In this document: one piece after another, positions 37,937 to 48,221 of the stretch | How positions within the stretch are numbered: position 1 is the first letter of the stretch | Layout: each line of letters starts with the position of its first letter | DNA from: Parvimonas micra | GTDB lineage: Bacteria; Bacillota; Clostridia; Tissierellales; Peptoniphilaceae | DNA length: 64,000 bases | Reading direction: 5' to 3' | NCBI RefSeq assembly: GCF_900637905.1 | Contig: NZ_LR134472.1 | Coordinates: 1,612,001 to 1,676,000, forward strand | The notes under the pieces: generated by a model | The model's database searches: none | Told to the model about the DNA's origin: nothing | What the model saw: only the letters and a program-made list of their open reading frames with translations | Program-made: the position numbers and the translations under genes

Positions 37937-39253
37937 CTAAACTATCTCTCCTTCAAGTGCAAATGAATTATGTCCAGTTATTTTAACGTTAACTAACTGT
38001 CCAATATTTCTTTTTCCACCTTTAAAATGTACTAATTTATATCCTCTTGTTCTACCTGTAAGAATATCTGGATTATTTTTACTAATTCCTTCAACTAATA
38101 CTTCAAGAGTTTGTCCTAAACATTCTTTGTTTTTTTCATAAAAAATTTTATACATAGAATCTATTAGTCGCTGAAATCTTTCTTGTTTTACTTCATGTGG
38201 TATTTGATTTTGCATTTCAGCAGCTTTTGTACCTTTTCTTATAGAATATAGAAAAGTAAATCCTTGGTCATATCCAACCTTTTCCACCATGCTTAATGTG
38301 TCTTCAAAATCCTCTTCAGTTTCTCCTGGAAATCCAACAATTATATCAGTAGAAAGAGTAATATTAGGTACTTTCTCTTTTAATTTTCTGATTAATTCCA
38401 AATAATGTTCTCTAGTATAAACTCTATGCATATCTTTTAATATCTTATTACTACCAGACTGGAATGGTAAATGAATATTTTCACATACTTTATCCAAACT
38501 TGCCATAGCATCTATTAATTCATCAGAACAGTCTTTTGGATGACTTGTCAAGAATCTAATTCTTTCAATTCCATCTATCTCATTAACCATTTTTAATAAT
38601 TCTGGAAATGTAACTTTAGGTCTTAATGTTTTTCCATATGAATTTACATTTTGACCTAATAATGTTATTTCTTTATATCCTTTTTTTGCCAAATCTTTTA
38701 TTTCATTAATTATACTTTCAGGTGTTCTACTAATTTCTTTTCCTCTAGCATAAGGAACTATACAAAAAGTACAATAATTATTACAACCTGTCATTATATT
38801 TACATAAGCAATAAATGGATGTTCTCTATTTATAGGAGTTTCATCATCAATTATATCTTCCTCTTCAATATCTACGATTACTTCTCCGGTACTTCTATGT
38901 CTTGCGATAAGAGAAGGCAATCTAGATATATTTTTCGTTCCAAAAATTATATCTACATGTTTATACTTTGAAATTATAGTAGCTCTTGCATCACCTGTTT
39001 GCATCATACAACCACAAACAGCTATAATCATTTCCGGTTTCTTTCTTTTTAAATTTTTCAAAGCACCAAGTTGTCCATAAACTTTAAGTTCTGCATTTTC
39101 TCTGACTAAGCATGTATTATAAATAATAAAATCTGATTTTTCTAAATCATCTTCTTTTGTATACCCTAAAGTTTCTAATAAATATGATATTTTTTCTGAA
39201 TCATGATGATTCATTTGACAACCATAAGTTATAATTGTATATTTTTTGCTCAA
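37937..39253 (-). CDS. miaB: tRNA-2-methylthio-N6-dimethylallyladenosine synthase MiaB
   Basis: A 438-residue radical SAM methylthiotransferase acting on i6A37, the product of MiaA. The N-terminal UPF0004 domain has three conserved cysteines (YGCQMN, YNTCLVRENAE, VCGCM); the radical SAM CxxxCxxC is CNNYCTFC; and a TRAM domain ends the protein (LTGRTRGYKLVHFKG). The TTG at 39253 is chosen because AGAGG lies 8 nt upstream; the in-frame GTG at 39262 overlaps that site. Confidence 0.95.
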   Translation of the reverse strand: MSKKYTIITYGCQMNHHDSEKISYLLETLGYTKEDDLEKSDFIIYNTCLVRENAELKVYGQLGALKNLKRKKPEMIIAVCGCMMQTGDARATIISKYKHVDIIFGTKNISRLPSLIARHRSTGEVIVDIEEEDIIDDETPINREHPFIAYVNIMTGCNNYCTFCIVPYARGKEISRTPESIINEIKDLAKKGYKEITLLGQNVNSYGKTLRPKVTFPELLKMVNEIDGIERIRFLTSHPKDCSDELIDAMASLDKVCENIHLPFQSGSNKILKDMHRVYTREHYLELIRKLKEKVPNITLSTDIIVGFPGETEEDFEDTLSMVEKVGYDQGFTFLYSIRKGTKAAEMQNQIPHEVKQERFQRLIDSMYKIFYEKNKECLGQTLEVLVEGISKNNPDILTGRTRGYKLVHFKGGKRNIGQLVNVKITGHNSFALEGEIV

Positions 39254-39264
39254 AAAATTCACCT

Positions 39265-39732
39265 CTATTTATATTTGTTTTTTAATGCATATTGTATCTT
39301 TCTCTCGTGTTCTTTTTCAAGCATACTGTCTCTCTTATCATAATTTTTTTTGCCACGAGCGAGTGCAATATCAAGTTTTATCCATCCATTCTTTATGTGA
39401 ACATCTAAAGGAATTAATGAATATCCTTTTTCTTTTGTTTGTCCAATTAATTTATTAATTTCTCTTTTATTTAAAAGTAATTTTCTTTCCCTTGTAGGTT
39501 CTAAATTATATATATTTCCATGATCGTAAGGCGTTATATTCATTCCGAGAATAAAAACTTCTCCATTCTTAATTGAACAATAACTCTCCTTAATAGAAAC
39601 TTTTCCTTGTCTAATACTTTTAACTTCAGTACCTGATAAAGAAATTCCAACTTCATAGATATCTTCTATAAAATAATCATGTCTTGCTTTTTTATTGCTC
39701 GCTATTGTTTTTATAGTCGTTTTATCTCTCAT
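39265..39732 (-). CDS. smpB: SsrA-binding protein SmpB
   Basis: A 155-residue protein that delivers tmRNA to stalled ribosomes. The family motifs ASNKKARHDYFI, GISLSGTEVKSIRQGKVSIKESYC and the basic C-terminal tail (KKNYDKRDS and after) are present. The tmRNA gene is not in the window. It follows rnr by 4 bp; RNase R degrades tmRNA-targeted mRNAs, so the pair is functionally linked and conserved. Confidence 0.97.
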   Translation of the reverse strand: MRDKTTIKTIASNKKARHDYFIEDIYEVGISLSGTEVKSIRQGKVSIKESYCSIKNGEVFILGMNITPYDHGNIYNLEPTRERKLLLNKREINKLIGQTKEKGYSLIPLDVHIKNGWIKLDIALARGKKNYDKRDSMLEKEHERKIQYALKNKYK

Positions 39733-39736
39733 AATA

Positions 39737-41830
39737 TCACCTATTTAAATAAAAATTTATTTCATTAGTTATTTCATTTACTTTTGCAACAATAACTTCT
39801 ACTCCCATCCCTATATCAAATACATTTTTTGTTCTTCTACCAATAGCGGTTAATGTTTGTTCATCAAATTCATAGTAATCATCCATAATGTCCTCATACT
39901 TGACAAGTCCTTCAACAGTATTTTCTAATTGTACAAAAAGTCCAAATGAAGTAACTGAAACGATAATTCCTTTAAAAACTTGACCTATTTTATTTTTCAT
40001 AAATTCGACTTTTTTGATATCTTCCAACTTTCTTTCTGCATCAATAGCTAATACTTCAGTATCATTTATATGATTAGAAGTTATATCTAAGTAACTTATA
40101 TAATTTTTAGGTATTTCAATATTTGAATGTAAATAATTTTTTAAAGTTCTATGAACTGTTAAATCTGCATATCTTCTTATAGGAGAAGTAAAATGGCAAT
40201 ATAAAAATGTTGCTAATCCAAAATGTATATCAATATTTGGAGAATATTTAGCTTTAGTCATAGATCTTAAAATAGAATAATTTATAAAATCTGATTTATT
40301 TGTATCTTTAAATTGATCTATTATTTCACTTAAATACTTTGAAGAAATCATATCTATTGGTTTCATTTTTATATTTAAACGACTTAAATTATTCTTTAAA
40401 ATTTCCAATTTATCTTCTGGTGGTTTAGAATGTATTCTATATATAATCGGTATATCAAGTTCTCCAAAATGCTTACCTACAACTTCATTAGCACAAATCA
40501 TAAATGACTCTATTATTCTATTTGCTAGTCCATTTTCTTTTTTGGCTATATTTTCAACTTTACCATCTTTACCAAAAGTAATTGCAATTTCAGGAAAATT
40601 AAAATCTATAGTCCCTCTATTTATTCTTTTATTAGTTAAAATCTCATCTAACTCTTTCATAACTAATAAATTTTCTTTTAAAGTTTCATCATCGTAAAAA
40701 TGCTTTTTACCTTCTAAAAAATTTGTTACATCATCATAAACTAATCTATAATTACTATTTATAACGGATTCATAAAATTTATATTCTTTAACATTACCAT
40801 TTTTTCCAATAATCATTTTTACAGTAATAGATAATTTATCAGTATTAGGATTTAAAGAACAAAGATTATTAGAAAGCACTTCAGGTAACATGGGAACAAC
40901 ATAATCAATTAAATATACACTATTACCTCTTTTATAGGCTTCTCTGTCCAATTTACTGTCTTTTTTTACATAATGAGATACATCTGCTATATGAACATAA
41001 AGTACATAATCATTATCTTTTTTGTCAATAGAAATTGCATCATCAAAGTCCTTTGCATCAGCTCCATCAATAGTAACCGTAAATAAATTTCTAAAATCTA
41101 CTCTATTTTTAATTTCTTTTTTAATATCAGTTTGCGTTAATTCTTCTAACTCTTTATTTATCTTATTTGAAAATTTGTATGGAATTTCCATATCTTTTAA
41201 CAATGAAATTATTTGGGCATTTTTGTCTTTTTTATTTCCTATTACTTCAATAACTACTCCTTCAGGATTTTTCTTTTTATCCGGAAATTCAACTAATTTA
41301 CACACAACCTTGTCATCAGTTTTTGCACTATTTTTATCACCTTTTTTAATAAAAATATCATAATTACATTTAATATCATCGGGAACAACAAACCCAAAAT
41401 TTTTATTTTCAGTAAAAGTACCAACAATTAAGTTGCTATTTCTATTTAAAACCTTTAGTACTCTACCTTCAGCTTTCGAATTCATCCTTTTTTCTTTTAT
41501 TATTTCTATTTCAACATCATCATTATGATTAGCATGATTTAATTCCTTTTTTGGAATAAAAATATCATCAATGTCTTCTTCAGAAATGAAAAACGCATTA
41601 CCTTTAGTTGTAAAAGAAATTTTTCCTTTTAAAGTTTCTTTTTTTTGATAAATACTATATTTATAATCATTAAATGAAACTTTTTTACTATTAACAAGAG
41701 AATCTAATAATTTAAAAAATTGCTTTAAACTATTAAATGAAATATTTAAAGCTACAGCTAGTTCTTCCTTTGTTAATGGAATATAATCTTTTTTTTTCAT
41801 AAAATTTAATAATTGTTTTTCTAAATTCAT
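39737..41830 (-). CDS. rnr: Ribonuclease R
   Basis: A 697-residue 3'-5' exoribonuclease. An N-terminal winged helix (1-65) and two cold-shock domains (GKISFTTKGNAFF, VGTFTENKNFGFV) precede the RNB catalytic domain with its aspartate cluster (GADAKDFDDAISI, about 255-267) and the RRYADL motif; an S1 domain ends it (GQVFKGIIVSVTSFGLFVQLE). The lysine-rich C-terminal tail of some RNase Rs is absent. AAGGAG precedes the ATG. The rnpB terminator lies 22 bp upstream. Confidence 0.97.
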   Translation of the reverse strand: MNLEKQLLNFMKKKDYIPLTKEELAVALNISFNSLKQFFKLLDSLVNSKKVSFNDYKYSIYQKKETLKGKISFTTKGNAFFISEEDIDDIFIPKKELNHANHNDDVEIEIIKEKRMNSKAEGRVLKVLNRNSNLIVGTFTENKNFGFVVPDDIKCNYDIFIKKGDKNSAKTDDKVVCKLVEFPDKKKNPEGVVIEVIGNKKDKNAQIISLLKDMEIPYKFSNKINKELEELTQTDIKKEIKNRVDFRNLFTVTIDGADAKDFDDAISIDKKDNDYVLYVHIADVSHYVKKDSKLDREAYKRGNSVYLIDYVVPMLPEVLSNNLCSLNPNTDKLSITVKMIIGKNGNVKEYKFYESVINSNYRLVYDDVTNFLEGKKHFYDDETLKENLLVMKELDEILTNKRINRGTIDFNFPEIAITFGKDGKVENIAKKENGLANRIIESFMICANEVVGKHFGELDIPIIYRIHSKPPEDKLEILKNNLSRLNIKMKPIDMISSKYLSEIIDQFKDTNKSDFINYSILRSMTKAKYSPNIDIHFGLATFLYCHFTSPIRRYADLTVHRTLKNYLHSNIEIPKNYISYLDITSNHINDTEVLAIDAERKLEDIKKVEFMKNKIGQVFKGIIVSVTSFGLFVQLENTVEGLVKYEDIMDDYYEFDEQTLTAIGRRTKNVFDIGMGVEVIVAKVNEITNEINFYLNR

Positions 41831-41852
41831 TAAAATCTCCTTATATGTAAAA

Positions 41853-41882
41853 AGTAAAAAAATATAAGGTAATACCTTATAT
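41853..41882 (-). terminator. Intrinsic terminator of rnpB
   Basis: Read on the - strand, a perfect 9-bp stem (41882-41874 with 41870-41862) with a 3-nt loop runs into six T residues. It follows the RNase P RNA 3' end by 17 nt. Confidence 0.85.
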
Positions 41883-41899
41883 TTAATTATAAATATTAA

Positions 41900-42222
41900 G
41901 CAAAACTATAAGCCGTGTTCTGTATTAGACAATCATCTATCTAGACAAATTGTTGCCAATTTGTTCAAGCAATCTACCTATGAACGTAGCGAGCAACTAC
42001 AAAAGTTCAATCTTGATCTTGCACCGAATGGGGTTTACATAGCCATATAGTCTCCTATATGCTGGTAAGCTCTTACCTCACCTTTCCACCCTTACCATTA
42101 TAAATGGCGGTATATCTCTGTTGCACTAGCCTTAGGGTCGCCCCCACTGGACGTTATCCAGCATTCTACTCTATGGTGCACGGACTTTCCTCGTGATTAT
42201 CTCACGCGATTGTCTGTTTTAC
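41900..42222 (-). ncRNA. rnpB: RNase P RNA, A type
   Basis: The - strand of this non-coding gap carries the hallmarks of RNase P RNA: GAGGAAAGTCCGTGC (P4 5' strand), AGTGCAACAGAGA, GGTAAGGGTGGAAAGGTGAGG, TGCTTGA, and ACAGAACACGGCTTA (P4 3' strand). P1 forms from GTAAAAC at 42222-42216 and GTTTTGC at 41906-41900, which sets the ends and gives about 323 nt. The order and the GTAAGAGC stem fit the ancestral A type, unlike the B type of Bacillus. It is the catalytic subunit that trims tRNA 5' leaders. Confidence 0.95.
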
Positions 42223-42231
42223 TTAATTAAA

Positions 42232-43011
42232 TTAAAATATATTTCTCTTAAAAATATTATTTTCATAAAGCAATATCTTTAAATCAACATTTTTACTTAT
42301 CAAAAATTCTTTTAAAGATAACAAGCCAAAAATTTCTGACTCAAAATGACCTAAGTCAACAATATTTAGATTATTTTCTAACGATAATTGAATATCATGA
42401 TACTTAAAATCTGAACTAATTAATAAATCTACTTTTTTTGAAATTGCATTTTTAATAGAAAATGCACCTGAACCTCCTAATACTGCAATTTTTGAAATGC
42501 TTTTTTCAATATTCCCAAAATATAGTATTGGATTTTTAAAATTATTTTTTAGTTTTGTAAGATAATTTTTAAATGTTTCATTTTCAATACTTCCAACTAT
42601 TCCATAACCATAACCCTCTTTATAATCAACAAAAACTTCTTGATTATTTAACAAACATTTATCTGCCAAATATTTGTTTACTCCATTTGGATGAATATCT
42701 AAAGGTGTATGGAGAGAAATCACATTAATTTTATTATTCATCAATAGTTCAAGCTTTTTATAATATTCAGAATTCACATTTAAATATTGAATTTTTTCAA
42801 AAAATAAAGGATGATGTGTGATAATGCAATTAATATTATTTGATACCGCATAATTAATTGAATCAATTGTAATATCAAGTGCTAGTAAAATTCCTTTAAT
42901 TTCAGCTTCAAGATTCCCAATCTGAAATCCTGAATTATCCCAATTTTCTTGTAAGGAAAATGAATATTCAGTATCTAATAATTCTATTATATCACTTACT
43001 TTAAAATTCAT
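42232..43011 (-). CDS. Nif3-like dinuclear metal-centre protein (YqfO family)
   Basis: A 259-residue protein of the NIF3/DUF34 family. Metal ligands are seen in ITHHPLFF, LHTPLDIH and LGHFESE; ENWDNSGFQIG is the N-terminal signature. The 370-residue Bacillus YqfO has a central insert that is absent here. Members form hexameric rings with two metals each; the reaction is unsettled (GTP cyclohydrolase-like activity has been proposed). It overlaps trmK by 11 bp, a pairing conserved in Firmicutes downstream of rpoD. Confidence 0.9.
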   Translation of the reverse strand: MNFKVSDIIELLDTEYSFSLQENWDNSGFQIGNLEAEIKGILLALDITIDSINYAVSNNINCIITHHPLFFEKIQYLNVNSEYYKKLELLMNNKINVISLHTPLDIHPNGVNKYLADKCLLNNQEVFVDYKEGYGYGIVGSIENETFKNYLTKLKNNFKNPILYFGNIEKSISKIAVLGGSGAFSIKNAISKKVDLLISSDFKYHDIQLSLENNLNIVDLGHFESEIFGLLSLKEFLISKNVDLKILLYENNIFKRNIF

Positions 43012-43681
43012 CTAAAATCCCTCTAATTTTATTGATTAAATTAGTAATTTCTATGATTCTTTTATTATTTTTACTTTCTATACTAATTTTATCTATAATA
43101 TCCCTATATTTTTTTAATTCATTTTCTAAAAATAACTTTAAATTCTCAGATTTGTTCTTTATAAGCAACTTACCATATAAGTATTCATAATCATTTCTGT
43201 AAAAATCTTTACCTCTTTTTACTTTCAAAATTTGATAATATTTTTTATTTTCTATTACATCATCTTCTTTTTCGATAACAAAATTATTTTGTAATAAAAA
43301 CTTTCTTAAAACATCTAATGAATTATTCGGAGATAGAATTAAATTATTTGCTGATTTTGCTACTGTTAGATTTCTTTCTAAAATTTCTTTGATAAGAATA
43401 CCACCCATACCAGAAATAATTATCGTATCTACTTCAAATTCATTAAAGCAATCCAAGCCGTCAGATACTCTAGTTTCAATATTTACTATGTTACTATTAT
43501 ATATTAGTTTTTGTTCTAACTTTTCTAAAGAATCCTCACTAATATCAGTTGCAATAATTTTTTTTGCTATATGATTTTTTGACAATTCAATAGGAATTAT
43601 TCCATGATCAGTTCCTATATCTGCAACAATTGAATTTTCATCAACTAAATCACAAATTTTTTTTAATCTTAAACCAGCCAT
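43001..43681 (-). CDS. trmK: tRNA (adenine22-N1)-methyltransferase TrmK
   Basis: A 226-residue Rossmann methyltransferase of the YqfN/TrmK family with AdoMet motif I (VADIGTDHGIIPIEL, about 19-33), ATDISEDSLEKL and the ISGMGG loop (about 92-97), plus a C-terminal coiled coil. It makes m1A22 in tRNA. It begins 4 bp after rpoD on the - strand. Confidence 0.92.
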   Translation of the reverse strand: MAGLRLKKICDLVDENSIVADIGTDHGIIPIELSKNHIAKKIIATDISEDSLEKLEQKLIYNSNIVNIETRVSDGLDCFNEFEVDTIIISGMGGILIKEILERNLTVAKSANNLILSPNNSLDVLRKFLLQNNFVIEKEDDVIENKKYYQILKVKRGKDFYRNDYEYLYGKLLIKNKSENLKLFLENELKKYRDIIDKISIESKNNKRIIEITNLINKIRGILDEF

Positions 43682-43685
43682 ATAT

Positions 43686-44834
43686 CTATTCCAAGAAATC
43701 TTTTAATTTTTGGCTTCTGCTTGGATGTTTTAATTTTCTAAGTGCTTTAGCCTCAATCTGTCTTATTCTCTCTCTAGTAACCTCAAATTCCTTACCAACT
43801 TCTTCTAAAGTTCTAGGTGTACCATCATTAAGTCCGAATCTAAGTTCCAAAACTTTTTTCTCTCTATCTGAAAGAGTACTTAAAACTTGATTTAATTGCT
43901 CTTTTAACATTGAAAAATTAGCTGCCTCATCCGGAGCAATTGCAGTTTCATCTTCGATAAAATCTCCTAAATGGCTATCGTCTTCTTCTCCAATTGGAGT
44001 TTCTAGACTAACAGGTTCCTGAGCAATTTTTCTTATTTCATTTACTTTGTCAACTTCAATACCCATATGTTCTGAAATTTCTTCGTTTGTCGGTTCTCTT
44101 CCAAGTTCTTGGACTAATTGTCTTTCAATTCTAACTAATTTATTTATAGTTTCAACCATATGAACAGGAATTCTTATAGTTCTAGCTTGATCAGCTATAG
44201 ATCTTGTAATTGCTTGTCTTATCCACCATGTAGCATAAGTACTAAACTTAAAGCCTCTTCTAAAATCAAACTTTTCAACCGCCTTCATTAGACCCATATT
44301 TCCTTCTTGAATTAAGTCTAAAAATTGCATCCCTCTTCCAACATATCTTTTAGCTATACTAACCACAAGCCTTAAATTTGTTTCTGCTAATTTTTTCTTA
44401 GCTTCAATGTCTCCTGCTTCCATATTTTCAGCTAAAATTCTTTCTTCATCAGCGCTTAATAAAGGAATTTTACCAATCTCCTTTAAATACATTTTAACAG
44501 GATCATCTATATTAAAGCCCTTTAAATCAGAAAAATCTTCTAACTTTATTTCTTCGTCTTCAGCATCCTCTTTTTCATCTTCTAAATCTATTAAATCTTC
44601 TACGATTTCAATATCTTCTAAATTTTCACCTTCATCTATAAATTCTACTTGATTTTCGGCTAATTTAGATTTTATCTCTTCAATATCATCAATATCTATC
44701 AAATTAAATAAATCTAAAGATTCAAGATACTTGTTATTAACAAACCCACTATGTTCATTAGCATATTTTGTAAGTTCCTCTATTATTAGAATTTTTACTT
44801 CATCATATTCAATATCGTTTAACTTATTATTCAT
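43686..44834 (-). CDS. rpoD: Primary sigma factor RpoD (SigA)
   Basis: A 382-residue housekeeping sigma factor. An acidic N-terminal region 1.1 (1-100) is followed by region 1.2 ([18 protein letters not shown]), region 2 ([18 protein letters not shown] to [16 protein letters not shown]), region 3 and region 4 ([24 protein letters not shown]). The promoters called in this window fit its TTGACA/TATAAT specificity. The ATG at 44834 follows AGGGG at 6 nt; the upstream TTG is rejected. It overlaps dnaG by 8 bp. Confidence 0.98.
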   Translation of the reverse strand: MNNKLNDIEYDEVKILIIEELTKYANEHSGFVNNKYLESLDLFNLIDIDDIEEIKSKLAENQVEFIDEGENLEDIEIVEDLIDLEDEKEDAEDEEIKLEDFSDLKGFNIDDPVKMYLKEIGKIPLLSADEERILAENMEAGDIEAKKKLAETNLRLVVSIAKRYVGRGMQFLDLIQEGNMGLMKAVEKFDFRRGFKFSTYATWWIRQAITRSIADQARTIRIPVHMVETINKLVRIERQLVQELGREPTNEEISEHMGIEVDKVNEIRKIAQEPVSLETPIGEEDDSHLGDFIEDETAIAPDEAANFSMLKEQLNQVLSTLSDREKKVLELRFGLNDGTPRTLEEVGKEFEVTRERIRQIEAKALRKLKHPSRSQKLKDFLE

Positions 44835-46638
44835 GATGAACCCCTTTCTCAATATTTTTTAGATTCCTGTTTAATTCCATTAACTTTTCAACATTAAAAT
44901 TCAAATTGGAAATTACAGCTTCATTACTTTGATCCATTTGCCTTAATTTTTCAATGTTTATAGTTGTTTTTCTAATTTCAAAATTTAAAATAGTTATATC
45001 AAGCAATTTAATATAGTCTAAAGTTGATAACTTAATTTTTTCGTTATAACATTTAACAATATATTCTACTATTTTTAGATTATCTATACTATTTTTAAAT
45101 TCATCTATCAACACAGATGGAACTGTTATGGTATTATTTTCAGCATTACTCTTAACATAACAAAAAATATCATATAAGTTTGAATTTTTTGAAAATTCTT
45201 GTAGTTTATTACTTATATTCAATATATTATTGTCACATTTCATCAGTAGTATGATACCCATTATTAAAACTTTTTTGTCAGAATTTAATAATAAATTTTC
45301 CGTTTTATAATTTACTTCAGTTTCTTCATTCTTTTTTTCTATCACTTTTTCATTTTTATCAAAATTAAGAAAATCTTCTTTTAAAGAATTTCTATCTAGT
45401 CCAAATTCATTTGAAATTTTACTTATATATAAATCTCTCAATATATTAGTATCTACTTTTGTTAAAAATTCTAAAATATTTTCATAAAAAATTGTATTAT
45501 CTGTTATTGAATTAGAATTTTTTTTGCTTTTTTTCAAATTTTCATAATTAAAGCCATTAATATCATAAGGTTTATCTAAAAGTTTATTGAATCCATTCAA
45601 CCCATATTTCTTTATATAATCATCTGGATCCAACTTATCTGGAAGAATTATTATATTAGGTTTAATTGAAATTTCATTAAAAACAGAGTTAGTTTTATTT
45701 GTTGCACTAATTCCGGCATTATCGCCATCATAGCACAAATACACATTATTTCTAAAATATCTTTTTATAAGTCTTGCTTGATTCTCTGTAAATGCGGTTC
45801 CGAGTCCTGCAACAACATAATTAATCCCATTTTGATACAGAGATATTACATCCATATATCCTTCAACAATTAGGACTTTACTTCTTATATTATTTTCTAT
45901 AATTTTATCAATAGCATAAACATTATCTCCTTTTTTAAATACAACACTTTCAGGAGAATTTAGGTATTTTGCACTATCATCTACAATGGTTCTTCCACCA
46001 AAACCTATTATTTGTTTATTTATGTTTAGAATAGGAAACATAATCCTATTTCTAAACCTATCAATATAATCTCCTGTTTTAGTTTTTATTATGAGCCCAA
46101 GTTCTTCTGCAATCTTAATATCCATATTTTTTGATTTTAGTTCATTATAAAGAGATTTCCAATTCTCGTCAGCATAGCCAATAAAAAAAAGATTAATTGA
46201 TTTTTGATTAATACCCCTTTTTGATAAATATTGTTTAGGAACTAAATTTTCCATCATCTTTTTGTAGTAAAACTTTGCAACAAATTTATTCATTTCATAA
46301 TATTTATCAAGACTTTTTTTATTATTAGCATTAAAATAGTTATCATATTCCAGTACAACTCCAAATTTTTCAGCTAATTTTTTTAAAGTACTAACATAAT
46401 CTAATGACTCCATTTCCATAACAAATGAAATACTGTCTCCATGTTTACCGCATCCGAAGCAATGGAAAGTATCTGTTTCAGGATAAAGAAAAAAAGAAGG
46501 AGTTTTTTCACTATGAAAAGGACAATTCCCCATAAAATATCTTCCACTTTTTTTTAGGGATACATAATCACTAACAACTGAAACAATATCCGCTTTTTCT
46601 TTAATTTCTTCAATTTTTTCTTTCTTTATATAGGACAT
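44827..46638 (-). CDS. dnaG: DNA primase DnaG
   Basis: A 603-residue primase. The N-terminal zinc-binding domain has the CHC2 pattern ([13 protein letters not shown] and HCFGCG, about residues 39-65), then the catalytic core with [22 protein letters not shown] (TOPRIM Glu) and CYDGDNAG. The C-terminal helicase-interaction part is poorly conserved. It forms the classic dnaG-rpoD pair, and AGGTGATG precedes the ATG. Confidence 0.97.
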   Translation of the reverse strand: MSYIKKEKIEEIKEKADIVSVVSDYVSLKKSGRYFMGNCPFHSEKTPSFFLYPETDTFHCFGCGKHGDSISFVMEMESLDYVSTLKKLAEKFGVVLEYDNYFNANNKKSLDKYYEMNKFVAKFYYKKMMENLVPKQYLSKRGINQKSINLFFIGYADENWKSLYNELKSKNMDIKIAEELGLIIKTKTGDYIDRFRNRIMFPILNINKQIIGFGGRTIVDDSAKYLNSPESVVFKKGDNVYAIDKIIENNIRSKVLIVEGYMDVISLYQNGINYVVAGLGTAFTENQARLIKRYFRNNVYLCYDGDNAGISATNKTNSVFNEISIKPNIIILPDKLDPDDYIKKYGLNGFNKLLDKPYDINGFNYENLKKSKKNSNSITDNTIFYENILEFLTKVDTNILRDLYISKISNEFGLDRNSLKEDFLNFDKNEKVIEKKNEETEVNYKTENLLLNSDKKVLIMGIILLMKCDNNILNISNKLQEFSKNSNLYDIFCYVKSNAENNTITVPSVLIDEFKNSIDNLKIVEYIVKCYNEKIKLSTLDYIKLLDITILNFEIRKTTINIEKLRQMDQSNEAVISNLNFNVEKLMELNRNLKNIEKGVHHE

Positions 46639-46644
46639 TTTTCA

Positions 46645-47343
46645 TCACCTTATGTTAAAACTGTTTAATTTATATATGTTAAAATTTAAGCATAATGCAT
46701 TTATCATTATTCCAAGAATTCTTGAAAAATCCACATTAATATTATCCAAATCTAAATTTTCAAAGTTCTTTGAATTATATAATGAATAAATACAATCATA
46801 TTCACATTTATCTAATACATAATTATATTTATAATTAAACTTTAAGTTTGAATTTACAACTAATTCAGATATATCAAAGTTAAAATTCTTCATATTTTTA
46901 CAATTATCAAATAGTATATGATAACCATTAAAAAGTAAATATTTAATTATAAAATAGGCTAACAATATTTTGTAATCTGATTTTTGAATACTCAACACTT
47001 CTTTTATTAGGTTATAAATCTCCAGATTTTTAAGTTCTTGCACACTAGTTTTTAAAATTATCTCTGAAAGAATATTCAAAAATAAAATATGTTCTTTAGA
47101 TTTAAACGGAATAAATTCTTCAAGTTCATATTCATTACAATAAAAAAAATCATTTCTGTAATTTAATTTAAAATTATAATTAGAATACAGAGAAAAATAA
47201 ATTTCAATATTTTTAGTGTAAATTGAAATAAGTCCAAACTCATCAGTATATACTTTGAATATTTTTCCTTTATTTAAATATATATTTTCTGAAACAATAT
47301 ATCCATTTATATTATTATAAATATTATTTTCTAAAATATCCAA
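46645..47343 (-). CDS. recO: Divergent RecO-like DNA repair protein
   Basis: A 232-residue protein placed between era and dnaG, the usual RecO position in Firmicutes. The N-terminal 80 residues fit an OB fold (GYIVSENIYLNKGKIFKVYTDEFGLISIYTK), as in RecO; the rest is helical. The four zinc cysteines of many RecOs are not seen and N/I/F content is high, so similarity is weak. RecO loads RecA with RecR onto SSB-coated DNA. The TTG start has AAGGTG 7 nt upstream and overlaps era by 20 bp. Confidence 0.65.
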   Translation of the reverse strand: MDILENNIYNNINGYIVSENIYLNKGKIFKVYTDEFGLISIYTKNIEIYFSLYSNYNFKLNYRNDFFYCNEYELEEFIPFKSKEHILFLNILSEIILKTSVQELKNLEIYNLIKEVLSIQKSDYKILLAYFIIKYLLFNGYHILFDNCKNMKNFNFDISELVVNSNLKFNYKYNYVLDKCEYDCIYSLYNSKNFENLDLDNINVDFSRILGIMINALCLNFNIYKLNSFNIR

Positions 47344-48220
47344 ACTCTTTCACCTTAATTGATTTATTCCTCCAGTCATCATCTATTTTAACAAATAACT
47401 TCAAATTGACTTTTGAATCTAAAAATTTTTCTATATCTAACCTAGCAGATTTTCCTAATTTCAAAATCATATCACCATTTTTTCCGATTACAATGCCTTT
47501 ATGTGATTTTTTTTCAACACAAATAATTGCATCTATATCTACAATTGGTTTATTTTTTCTAACTGAAAATTTTTCAATTAATACATTAATTCCATGAGGA
47601 ATTTCATCTCTTAGCAAATTTAAAGTTTTTTCCCTTATTATCTCACTGACAATCTCTCTTTCGGTTTGATCCGTAATCATATCATCTGAGTAATACTTAG
47701 GTCCATAAGGTAAAAAAGATTTTATACAATCTATCAAATTATATACATTAGTCCCTTCAGATGCGGATATAGGTATAATTTTTTCAAACAATTCCATACC
47801 TTCATACTTTGAAACAAGTTTAGAAAGCTCTTCAGAATTCAATGTATCAATTTTATTAATAACACAGATTTTTGGAAGATTTATCTTTCTCAAGATATCA
47901 ATTATCAAATTATCTAATTCTCCAATTTCAAAATTAACATCGACCATGTATAAAATTAAATCTACATCTCTAAGAGAGCTTCTGGATTCTTTCAGCATAA
48001 ATTCTCCTAATTTATTTTTAGGGTTTTGTATTCCCGGAGTATCAAGAAATACAATTTGGGAATCCAATGAATTATATATTAATTTTAAATTTGCTCTCGT
48101 TGTCTGAGGTTTGCTAGAAATAATTGAAATTTTCTCTCCGATTATTCTATTTAATAAAGTTGACTTTCCAACATTTGATCTTCCAACTATTGTAACAAAT
48201 CCTGATTTTATATTGTCCAT
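47324..48220 (-). CDS. era: Ribosome-assembly GTPase Era
   Basis: A 298-residue protein with G1 (GRSNVGKSTLLN, about 11-22), the QTTR effector motif, G3 (DTPG), G4 (NKID) and a C-terminal KH domain (GIVIGKNGDMILKLGKSAR). Era binds the 3' end of 16S rRNA during 30S maturation. The ATG at 48220 is 8 nt after AAAGGA at the end of cdd; an upstream in-frame start at 48241 would overlap cdd by 20 bp and lacks a site. Confidence 0.97.
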   Translation of the reverse strand: MDNIKSGFVTIVGRSNVGKSTLLNRIIGEKISIISSKPQTTRANLKLIYNSLDSQIVFLDTPGIQNPKNKLGEFMLKESRSSLRDVDLILYMVDVNFEIGELDNLIIDILRKINLPKICVINKIDTLNSEELSKLVSKYEGMELFEKIIPISASEGTNVYNLIDCIKSFLPYGPKYYSDDMITDQTEREIVSEIIREKTLNLLRDEIPHGINVLIEKFSVRKNKPIVDIDAIICVEKKSHKGIVIGKNGDMILKLGKSARLDIEKFLDSKVNLKLFVKIDDDWRNKSIKVKEFGYFRK

Positions 48221-48221
48221 A

